From: Microvelia longipes
Lineage: Eukaryota > Arthropoda > Insecta > Hemiptera > Veliidae
Assembly (NCBI GenBank): GCA_018340805.1
Contig: JACMZG010001863.1
Coordinates: forward strand, 21,418,085 to 21,482,084
DNA: 64,000 nucleotides
Reading direction: 5' to 3'
The position numbers and the translations under genes were made by a program. Positions 54,501-64,000 of the stretch are shown one piece after another. Numbering within the stretch: position 1 is the stretch's first letter; every line of letters begins with the position of its first letter. Under the pieces are notes generated by a model. That model saw nothing but the letters and a program-made list of their open reading frames with translations, ran no database searches and was not told the origin of the DNA.

Positions 54501-56395
54501 TTTAATTCACTAAATGTAATAGAAAATAAGTTCTTGTAATGTTCTGGTATCAACCAATATCACTTTAGTTAACATCGGCTGAAATCGCTGGTCGTCAGCA
54601 TGTTTAAGCTGTACACAAATAATGTGTACTGCTTACTTAAATCGTTCAATACACATACGTATAATGTACCTTTTGAAACACATTAAGATATTTATTCAAG
54701 TTTTGACGTTATAAGCATCTATTCGTAATAGTTCCTTATTCAAATTAAGTACATTAAGAATATTTCGTGCTTTTTATTTACTTCATTAATCCCTTATTAC
54801 TCTTCGATGCTCAACAAGATGGTAGACATTAAGATCCTGTGCGTATACCATCTTTGGCTCTACATGTGTAGCATATTGCGTATGAATTACAGTTAATCGA
54901 CTCTTAATGTTATTTTTTCAAATTTTGCAATATTATGGATAAAAAGGGAATGCAAAATCTAAAATTGTTTTATTATCTCATTTACAGCTATTCAGTTGTT
55001 TTACAATATCTATAAAAACCATATAATTGTTAATGGTTGGCCATGTTGCATCCAAAACGAAAGGATGTTCATTTTTTTCAATTTATTCAGATGTGCTGAT
55101 GCTAATGCCAATAGAAGAATTATTAGAGCGTGTCTATTGTTTATAAAGAGAGGTTAGACCCGCGTGTCTAATCATACTGACTTTTAGCCTTGGTTCGGGA
55201 AATTAAAGCCTTTATTGTTTTGTTTTTCACCTTTTTCCAATTTCCATACTAATTTACCAAAAGCTTTTTTTGTTATTTTATTTTTAATCTCTAAAATTGG
55301 GAATAGCACGATATGAAGCAGCGTATAATTGGTTTATTCATAACTGTTAATATACCATAGTATAGCTTACTTATAGTTTTGCTTCCGCCTTGTTCGTCGC
55401 TTTTTTCTTTGGTATGCCTTTGACTCACAGGAGGGTTTTATATCCCTCCTCGCTTTAAATTTTTAGTTTTCAGGTACGTTTTAACTGTAGATGTTTATTT
55501 AAACATCACTTATCACCATCGGTAACCTCTATTAACCATAAAAATCTAAATAAGTGGCATGTGCCTTTTAGGCTCCACGGCGCAATGCCGAATTATCCAA
55601 AGATTTTATTCTTTATTTAAAATTAATTTAATGGTACATTTTGTCCCTTTAATTCACAAACAGATGGATTTATAATTTTATTTTTAAATATGAATATTTC
55701 CTTTTAGAACAAACATTATATTTTTGGTAACTTTTAAATTCATCTGACAAATGGATTATTTCAAACTGAAAAATAATGTTTGTAATAAATACAATTTAAT
55801 GAGATATATTACAATGTAATCGTGTGCTAATTTGCAATAAATGAATTTCTTTGTTTCAACCTTGTATCTCCACTAACAATTTATTTTTGACAAATATCAC
55901 ATGCATGGCTTCAGCTGTGATATACTTTACATTTCAAAAATATATTTTACGTGTCTATGAGCATTAAAATTTGTTTGTTATAGTATTAACTACGTTATTG
56001 AGAATTTCTCTATTGAAAGTTCTCAGTAAGATTATTCGGTTGAATAATTCTTAGAGGTTTTGTCAAGTTGACCAATCTCTATTGTCCGCATCACTGCCCA
56101 TCACTTTGGTTACATTTCTAAAAAAAAGATACGATTTTTTAATCCTTTACTTCATAAGAAATTATTTCATAATGGAAAAGAATATTCAAGAATAGTACAG
56201 TGTCGCTATATTGGTTTTCGTCATGTTACTAGCTATTATTGTGGGTAGCGGTTACTTAGTGAAGCGAATACGACGTAATACGACTATAGTTTATTCAAAG
56301 CCGATAACTTTCAAAAGATAAACTTTTACCTTAATGTAAGAGTATGCCAACTGTAAAAGGGACTTAGAGGAAGCGCTGATTCAGGGATATAATTC
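51577..56395. other. Gene-poor stretch with minor features
   Basis: It holds a dispersed repeat piece at 52420-52500 shared with 15075-15150, a TACATG repeat at 52525-52580, and an unrecognised plus ORF at 53403-53726 (107 codons, AT-biased composition, probably chance). A CTGAAGATGACCC remnant on the minus strand is near 54355-54375 and has a possible GACCC/GGGTA stem but no GAAA. No gene is supported. Confidence 0.4.
52525..52580. repeat. TACATG/TACATAAG short tandem repeat
   Basis: Alternating ACATGTACATGTACAT and ACATAAGTACATGTACAT units. Each unit is itself palindromic. Confidence 0.85.
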
Positions 56396-56399
56396 ATTT

Positions 56400-56640
56400 C
56401 GACTAAAACAAACATCCAAATTTTGAACAAGATACACGCTTCTATATCTCTTTCTCTTCCTTTTGGACAAAAATATACTTCTAAATTTTTAACCAAGATA
56501 CACGCTTCTATATCTCTTTCTTTTCCTTTCGATAAAAACAAACATCCAAATTTTTAACCAAGATACACGCTTCCATATCTCTATCTCTCTCTTTCGGCTA
56601 AAATAAACTTCCAAAGTTTTAAACCTAGAAACAAGCATCC
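56400..56640. repeat. 65-66 bp tandem repeat, about 3.7 copies
   Basis: AAGATACACGCTTC recurs at 56429, 56495 and 56560, with a fourth decayed unit near 56625 (GAAACAAGCATCC). Each unit has a CATCCAAATTTT part and a TATCTCTTTCTCTTCC part. The 66 bp period keeps a minus-strand frame open over two units (56326-56541), which looks incidental. Confidence 0.85.
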
Positions 56641-56719
56641 TACCTCCATCTATTTTATTTTGCTATAACAAACTACTAAGTTTTTTTAACAAAAAAATAA
56701 ACTTCCAAATGTCCATCAC

Positions 56720-56800
56720 ATTTTCATCGTAAAATTATGCTTATGAGGTTCTTCAGATGACTGAAGAGATGAAAAGAGCTCAAATCGGCAGATGACCCGT
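56720..56800. repeat. TA-core family flank without TA tract
   Basis: ATTTTCATCGTAAAATTATG, GCTTATGAGGTTCTTCAGAT, GACTGAAGAG and AATCGGCAG match 3325-3405. Here no (TA)n follows, so the TA tract is not a constant part of the family. Confidence 0.5.
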
Positions 56801-57525
56801 GTTTTGGTATTGCAATGCTCTTCTCTCCTAAAAGATTAGTAATAAAAGTTTTGTGACTGGTATTTAAAAATCGACTAATTTATCCTAAAATTCTGAATCA
56901 CTTCCTAACGTGATAAAATTGTATGATTTTTGAAAACGTTCAAAGTAACTTGTAACCAACTATCCATGCACTTTTTAAGTCAGACCATATAGTCCTTTAG
57001 ATAGCTGCTTAAAAGTACGAAGTAATACTAAAAAATGTTCTTGTTTCATACAAGTGATATTATCACCTTATACCTAATTAATTTCTAACCTTCGCGTTTT
57101 AATCAAATGCACTCAACCTCAATAGATTATCTTCTAATGTTTAGAATTCAATTTCAGTGTGAAAATAGATCGTGTATAATAGATTAATTTAATCTTTGGT
57201 CATAGATGACAGCATTAGTCTAATCTACGACAATTTCAATCAAACGGAGAGTTCACAATGTATAACATTGTCTCTCTGATAATATGACTATTATAATCGC
57301 TTCATTAACTATTGTATTATAGCAGGGAAATAGTTTGATGACTTAACACAATATTATGGCTCTCGCTGTCTAACTTTCACTACCTCACTTGTCATAAATA
57401 TAATAAAACTTTTTACAAGTTATTTTGTAAGCCTGGAAAAGATCAGGACACTATGCCCTTACAGCAGATTTTTAGAAATGATTTTTTGTAGTATATCTTA
57501 AAAAAAATTCTAAAAAAAGATCAAA

Positions 57526-57765
57526 GATATATTTGTTTAATATTAATTTTAATATTGTAACACTTCATAATAAAACATCAAAGATTTAAATCAAAAGAAC
57601 ATCAAAGCTCATTTTAAAAACATCAAAGATGTTACCAAGGATAGTGATATATTTGTTTAATATTAATTTTAATATTGTAACACTTCATGATAAAACATCA
57701 AAGATTTAAATCAAAAAACATCAAAGCTCATTTTAAACATCAAAGATGTTACCACGGATAGTGAA
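57526..57765. repeat. 120 bp tandem duplication
   Basis: The unit starting GATATATTTGTTTAATATTA at 57526 repeats at 57646 with a few differences. Each contains three ACATCAAAG blocks. A partial inverted copy of its first 45 bp lies at about 57960-58010. Confidence 0.9.
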
Positions 57766-58740
57766 ACCCAATAAGAAGGCGAAAATCACAATATAGTGTT
57801 TTAATTGTTTATTGTTAAATAATTTTACTTTTAAATAATTTTAGTATGCCCAAACTCACTAAAGTACTCCATTATTACAATAAAAAGTTTAAATTAGCAG
57901 TAACAAGTATTTAAATTAACTAATGAGATGATATTTTTCATCCTTTGTGTTCTATTTCATATATATTATGAAGTGTTACAATATTAAAATTAATATTAAA
58001 CAAATATTTTAATCGCAGTTTAATATCAAATCGTGTTTTATATTTTTAATAAAATATAACCAGGTTATCGGTAAATATCAACTTAAAAAACGAACAAATA
58101 CAAGTCTGTAGTGATATTTAAAATTCTTGAATAAACCAAATATTTATTAATGATATATTGAGAAGGTTTTTTGCACCGATGGTTATACAATTTATTTTTA
58201 ACTCATTTATCATAAATTACGTAAATTAATAAACAAAATAAGAATTTCGATCGTATCTAATGCTAATCTTATGATAAAACAAAATTTGATCTCCCGTTCG
58301 TTTTCCGCTATTGTTATTGCCAACCTTACAACTATCTCTTTGAATCGCGAATATCCAATTTACAAAATTGCAGCACAATAAAACTGGGCAAAATTATTAG
58401 TTACCCAGTTTTTTAGTGCAGCACAAATATTCACGAGATCTTTCGTTGAGTTTAATCTTAACGAGGAAAGCAAATTTAGTGTTTAGAGAAAATATTTGAA
58501 TGACCGGTACACTTTTTTAAATCAATATTCTATAAATTATTTTCTAAAGTAATAAAAGAGAAAATATGTGAAAAGAACGCTTATAATAAATTAATTAAAA
58601 TTAAATTTTATTGCCTCGAGTTTTCCTATCTTAAAAATTTTTAATTAAAAAATCTTTTGTTTTATTTTTACTCTTCTATTTGTTTAAAGCTCTTATGAAA
58701 AACCCCCACGTGCTTGAATTATTATTTAATTAAAATTCAA
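57766..58740. other. No supportable gene; one hairpin
   Basis: An imperfect hairpin ACTGGGCAAAA...TTACCCAGT at 58383-58412 is the only structure noted. CAGCACAATAA and GCAGCACAAAT blocks flank it as a short direct repeat. Confidence 0.4.
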
Positions 58741-58744
58741 GTCC

Positions 58745-59087
58745 TATATAAATAAAAGACTAGATATTGAAAGTCATAGTGATTCTACGAACTAAACAAA
58801 CTTTAAGCACTGATCGATACGGAAATTTTCCACGAAATAGCGGAAAACTCACCCCTTGCCTCATTCCTTATTGCCTTCATTTCTTCTTATTACCAAAATT
58901 AAAGAGAAAAAGAGAAAGAAGAGCGACACGATTTGAAAGAAGATTATCACGCGATGGTGTCATGTGGTTTATGGGATACAAAGACTTTGTGCCCAAAGTT
59001 AAAAGATTTATTCGCATTTCAAGGAAAGAAAATTATTCAAAATTTAATCTTAACACATGCAGTACGACAAATAAATTTATTATCTAA
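58745..59087 (+). pseudogene. Unrecognised ORF with TATA box and histone H3 tail-like start
   Basis: A TATA box (TATATAAATA, 58745-58754) lies 31 bp before an initiator-like TCATAG (A at 58776). The open frame then reads ILRTKQT (58782-58802) and, nine residues later, PR. This spacing equals that of the histone H3 N-terminal tail, where the start codon would fall on ATT at 58782. After about 20 residues nothing resembles H3, and the rest is basic (LKRKRERRATRFERRLSRD). No ATG opens the frame near its beginning. It is either a very decayed H3-like pseudogene or a chance match beside a chance ORF. Confidence 0.2.
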
Positions 59088-60195
59088 ATACTTTATACCC
59101 TAAAACGGAATATCGTGTCAGACCTGACTCATTTTTTGGTGGAAAATATCAAATACCAAAATATTATCACGTTAATATCATTAGATTAAATTACTGTAAA
59201 TGATTTGAGAATAAATAATTATAAAAGGGTTTAATTATTGGGGCATTATTTTATTAAGTTCGAATCAATGAATATATGATTGGTGTTCATCAGTAAAATG
59301 TGATTATTTATAAAAAGTTATTTGCGTACCAACTGAGTCATTACGCCCCAGATTTTTGTTGTGTTTTGAGGCGTTAGCTAAGGGCGTTGCTGATTTGAAC
59401 TATGTAGAACAGAATTCCAGGCAAGTGACCAACCGTTTGCGCCAAACAGAAGGACAGAAAGTAGATCACTTTCTGCCCTGATTTTTATTCCCTCCCTTAT
59501 TTTCACTAACAGTCCATTACGGTACTTTCCTCATAACATATATGTTGTTAACAAATTAAACAGCGTTTAAATAATTCAAAAAATGCCTGGCTATCTAGCA
59601 TAACATATAAAGTATCTAAAGTAAGAATAATTTTATAATTTTAAAGATTTTTAAACTTTCAGTCTGCTTTTCAATTTAATATTTAATTTTCTTGCTGACA
59701 CTTGTTAGAAATTGTTTCATGCCTTGACCAATTTTACTATTTAAATAACCTTGATCATAATTCAACAACCTAATTATTTAATGGTTAAAAAGTTGATTAG
59801 AGTGTAATATTTTATTACCTGGTTCTTTGTACAAAACTCTTGAGCGGCAGTTTTTATTACAGTAAATGCAAAATAATTTATAAACGTCAGCTGTATAAAA
59901 ATATGATCTAAAAGCTAAATTATTTCTGTTCTAAAAATTTAAACTTGAGAAACCGGCTGTTCAGACCAATTTCTCAAGTTATGTTATCATTAAATTTAAC
60001 AATAAGTAATCAATTAAATTACTTACCTCAATGCTAAATAAATTATTTCAATGGCTGGTTAAGGTCCAATAAGTCCATGTTTTTGAAGTGCTGAAAAAAA
60101 ACACAATATTTTGGATTGTTCATTTTGGTCCAACTATCATTTTGATCAATTCGAAACGATGGGAAGCGTTATCGCGTCCCATGAAAACGTCACAC
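59088..60195. other. No supportable gene
   Basis: AT-rich. An AGAAAGTAGATCACTTTCTG inverted repeat is at 59456-59475. Confidence 0.4.
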
Positions 60196-60470
<275 letters not shown>

Positions 60471-62264
60471 ATTTTCTTTCGGAAATTCAGTAATAAAAGA
60501 ATAAAGTATTTGAGTAAACTAGAAAATGTAGGAACGTAAAATTAATAAGGCAAAACTTCTCATCATGTCGACGTTGTTTCGTTTTAAAGAATGAAATGAT
60601 GTATTGAATTGAGGATAATAATAATTCATTTACTATTACGTATTTCAAAACAAAATGCACATCATCTTAAATGATACACTCAATAAAACTTTCATTGCAC
60701 CATAAGATTTTGTCTAAAAAGTAATAATCAAATCACGAATAGCAAAAACCAAGTGAATTATTCAATGAAGAAATAATAGATTAATGTTTCAATTTTCTTG
60801 GTTTTAGTACGGTTGAATAATTTCCAAGAGAACCCTGGGGGACGGTGGTACATAGTGTACTGTACATCTTGTCTTTGGGGATGGTCACGTTCTTATGAGA
60901 TCACATTATACCCTTACTCTACGTAATATGTCTTCTTTAGTACACCGGTCGTTTTATGTGTCGTAATTCTTACTGCTTCTGAGCTTCGAAGCAGTATTCT
61001 ACGGTACATAAACGTTAATCAAGAAACTAGGCTCTTAAAACTTTATGTAGGCTATTTTAAATAGCAATAAGCAATTATACGGCTCTCTATTTGATATGAA
61101 ATATAATAATTATAATTTTCTAATGTAAATTCGCTAAAAGGCAAAAAGATAGATACACGAAGTTTTGGAAAAGCAAGTTTAACATTATAAGTCATTGACA
61201 AAAATTAAATCAGGGAATGGGCATATAAAAAATTACGAAAAATCCAATGGAACTGTATTATTATATGGTTTTCTTAAATAAGTAAGTAATTCAAAATTGT
61301 GTGGGTAGTATTTTTTTCATAATCATTTCTCCCCTAAGATGATTACAGCCATGCATTAGAGAACCTTTAGAGTACAAATTTTTGAACGTAATATAAAAAC
61401 GTACTTAAAAAGTGTACTTATATGAACAACACTTAAAACTTAATATTTTTTAACTAAATTTAAAATTGCATTTTGAGTTGTACTGGTCGTGGGTGTATTT
61501 TATAAGATATGTTTTATTCTTAACTTTATTACTTAGTACTTGGAGTATTAATCTACTTATCCTTACTATATTATCTAACACATAACGAACGAGTTTTAGT
61601 AAACACTTTATATGATGGCTTTTATTTCAGAAAAACATAGAAATAGTTAAGTTTTTTTAAAAACTTTTTTAGTGCAAAAGAACTTAAGTTTTTTTAAAAA
61701 CTTTTTTAGTGCAAAAGAACTTTTTAAAGAAGTTTTAAATGTTATAATAATAAATATAATGTTAGCTATATAATAAAATATTAACTCATAAGAAATTATC
61801 TTTTCCTCTGAAGCATTTTAACAATTTTACTCGAAATTTTTTGATAAACTTTGCGGTTACAGTGAAAGCACTATTCCCCATAAATCTCCATCATATCTTA
61901 TAAAGCAAAAAATTAAATTTTTGTCCTTGTCTTCGTAGACATTAATCTTGATTTCATTTCCCAATCTTTTATAATAGTGTAGGGAAGCATTGTAATAGCA
62001 TAAAATTAATAAAAATGTTAATCATTTTTTTATCAAATCGAAATTAGTGTCTGTGAGTATTTTATGTATGTATTAGTTTATGTACGTGTATGTATGGATA
62101 GATATATGCAGTTTTGTTATTAACACGCTACATGCCAAACCGAGGTAAATAAACTTTTCGCAAAAATTAGGTTTTATGGCAATAAAAAAGAACTGATTCG
62201 TTGATAGTGAATAATTAGTTCGATATAACCTGTACCAAAATATACTATCTTGTAATTTAAACAA
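60471..62264. other. No supportable gene; one exact duplication
   Basis: A 36 bp unit (AAGTTTTTTTAAAAACTTTT and then TTAGTGCAAAAGAACTT) occurs twice in tandem at about 61649-61721. Each unit contains an AAGTTTTTTTAAAAACTT palindrome. The rest is AT-rich with no gene. Confidence 0.55.
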
Positions 62265-62362
62265 AATTGGGTGGGTTCGAGTGGCCTCAGAACTTTTCCT
62301 CATCTCATCGAATTCTTTCTCCTCACTAGTTCAGACTGGCTTCGCTCGTCCTCAGAATAACA
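62265..62362 (+). mobile_element. 5S-like repeat family left-end fragment
   Basis: GGGTGGGTTCGAGTGGCCTCAGAACTTTTCC, TCATCTCATCGAATTC and GACTGGCTTCGCTCGTCCTC match the left end of the 26653 copy. Truncated after about 95 bp. Confidence 0.6.
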
Positions 62363-62385
62363 GAAGGTCTATGACAAACTTATAG

Positions 62386-62552
62386 TACGACACGTCGCTA
62401 AAATCAATTGACAGCGCGAGAAAATTTGTTGAGGAACTAATAAGGTTGGCTAGATTTGAAATTAAGGGCGTGGTTTAACATCCATGGCTAACCTCATTGG
62501 CTCCCTCTCATTATTTTCCCACGCTGTCAAATGATTTTAGCCGCGCGTCGTA
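62386..62552. mobile_element. 167 bp MITE with TTATA target duplication
   Basis: TTATA at 62380-62384 and 62553-62557 flanks terminal inverted repeats of about 42 bp. The left end TACGACACGTCGCTAAAATC and the right end, reversed, TACGACGCGCGGCTAAAATC are followed by TTGACAGCG in both arms. There is no ORF. Confidence 0.8.
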
Positions 62553-62708
62553 TTATAATATGTTATATTAAACGATGAACGTTAAGTATAACGTTACGCA
62601 TCCTATAATCGATTATTAATTTATGAATTAAAATTTGACGGTTGATCACTGAATTTATTATATATTAATGAAGTTACTAACTAATTATTAAGTAATTACT
62701 TGGAAATT

Positions 62709-62790
62709 AAAGAATCAGCTACCGTCGATTCTTACCAACAGCAATTATCGACGGTAGGGGATTCTTCAATCGCTTCTTCAACTTGCGTAA
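62709..62790. mobile_element. Penelope-like terminal repeat remnant
   Basis: AAGAATCAGCTACCGTCGAT at 62710-62729 and ATCGACGGTAGGGGATTCTT at 62748-62767 are the two outer ends of the 8437 palindrome, with nearly everything between them lost. The continuation AATCGCTTCTTCAACTTGCG matches, inverted, the sequence just left of that palindrome (8417-8436). So the family is longer than the palindrome itself. Confidence 0.7.
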
Positions 62791-63500
62791 ATTCAATTTC
62801 TTTAATTACGTAGCTACCAAGATCTTGGTAGACAAATAAAGTAATTTAATTTAGAACCAAAATGCATAATACGCAATCACTACTGGAGGTGTTCTACCAT
62901 AGAAAATGATAATATATTTACAAAAGAAATATAGGCAACAAATTAATAGATAGCATTTTAAGACAAAGTAAATTATTAGTTACGCAATGCAATTTTTCAT
63001 TTAAAAAACTTTCCGCAAAGATAAAATATGTCATCTAAATGAACCGGTTGTCTTGGTGAGTTTGCATTGTAGAGATATATTATCTTTTGTAAGCTGCTAT
63101 GAGGTTTCCTTATTTGTTTTGTTACGCTTGGTTAATAGACAACACTTTGTGGTATAACTTTGTCTTTAATTTTAAACTTAATTAAAAGTTCTTATTAATT
63201 TTAGTATATTATATAGTTAGAACCCTGTACCTTGCCTGTAATGTTGGCTGGGCGTAGCTGTGGAAAATTTCAGCCCTGTTTTTTCTGATTTGCACCATGC
63301 TTCATAAGCAGGAATCCTATTATAGGCTTGCATTTTATCCTTACCTAGATACAAGACCTTTCATTAGGTATTTGGATAAAATTAAATAATAATGAAGGTT
63401 TAACAGGAACTAAAAGAGTGAAAGTGTCGATTTGTATTGCCAGTTTTTAATAAATTGAAACCCGTCAAGTTTTATTAAAATGTAAAATAGTTATTTATGC
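62791..63500. other. No supportable gene
   Basis: AT-rich with no recognisable feature. Confidence 0.4.
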
Positions 63501-63504
63501 ACCA

Positions 63505-63637
63505 AGGGAGTAAAGCATGCTATTATTTCCCTGAGCAGTTAGTTGGTTCCTAAGGCGTAAGTTGAGGGAACCAAATTTCAAGGGAGTGAAAAGTAACTTT
63601 TTCTCTCTTGGGAGTGAAAAGTGCTTCTTTACTCCCT
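63505..63637. mobile_element. 133 bp MITE with GGGAGTAAAG ends
   Basis: AGGGAGTAAAG at 63505-63515 and CTTTACTCCCT at 63627-63637 are perfect inverted repeats. An internal GGTTCC...GGAACC pair (around 63545-63571) and AAGGCGTAAGTTGAG recall the interior of the MITE at 22663-22874. Confidence 0.65.
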
Positions 63638-63766
63638 AAAAACTAGTTAATAAACTTAACATTAAACACCGTCTGGAGATAAAATGCTATTTACGTATCA
63701 TTCCATTATAAGATGCAAATAAATAGATATAGTTAAAAGACTATACGGAGTTTTTACGATTTGCTA

Positions 63767-63895
<129 letters not shown>

Positions 63896-64000
63896 TACAT
63901 ATATATTTGTGTGTGTGGGTACTAAATTATAGAGAAATAAATAGAGACACTTATAAACTAGAAATAGGACAATAAACATGAAGACGCGAAACGGCCCCTA

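Noticed and set aside
58383..58412. Rho-independent terminator
   Set aside because: A hairpin followed by T residues, but in a eukaryotic setting with no upstream gene.

Overview
The window is strongly AT-rich eukaryotic DNA, most likely from an arthropod (probably an insect). The evidence is long (TA)n microsatellites, dense decayed transposable elements, no operons or bacterial gene packing, a spliced-looking exon, and element families typical of arthropods. I cannot name the species. Apart from one 3.8 kb locus, almost nothing is convincingly protein-coding.

Layout. Positions 1-8200 hold dispersed repeats, (TA)n tracts lying inside a recurrent repeat family, a cluster of GC-rich hairpins whose loops are mostly GCGAAGC (about 4870-5113), and a degenerate CTTAAG-rich minisatellite (about 5300-8075). 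Positions 8437-8760 are a near-perfect 324 bp palindrome whose arms each carry a hammerhead-ribozyme-like core of the kind found in Penelope-like retroelements (PLEs). Positions 11150-12190 are two PLE GIY-YIG C-terminal fragments in opposite orientation. A hAT-like non-autonomous element with an 8 bp near-perfect target duplication is at 16123-17254. Another long palindrome is at 20937-21210. A likely first coding exon is at 22399-22503, and its downstream sequence is interrupted by a MITE. Positions 23.5-38 kb hold many copies of a family carrying a 5S-rRNA-like module (best at 26653-27094 and 27600-28396).

The main locus is 42275-46062: one protein-primed family B DNA polymerase gene of the Polinton/Maverick or adintovirus type. 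It is split by three apparent one-base indels, but its exonuclease and polymerase motifs survive. It has a TATA/initiator-like promoter and a poly(A) signal, and no other Polinton gene (integrase, ATPase, protease, capsid) is visible nearby. G-rich repeats follow it (46430-47830), with a tRNA-His-like fragment inside.

Positions 48-64 kb are mostly gene-poor. They contain a second PLE-type palindrome with a hammerhead-like motif (51217-51576), tandem repeats of 65 and 120 bp, a small MITE with a TTATA duplication (62386-62552), and further microsatellites. The genes do not form a pathway; the window is a record of several selfish-element families, with one relatively fresh viral or transposon polymerase.
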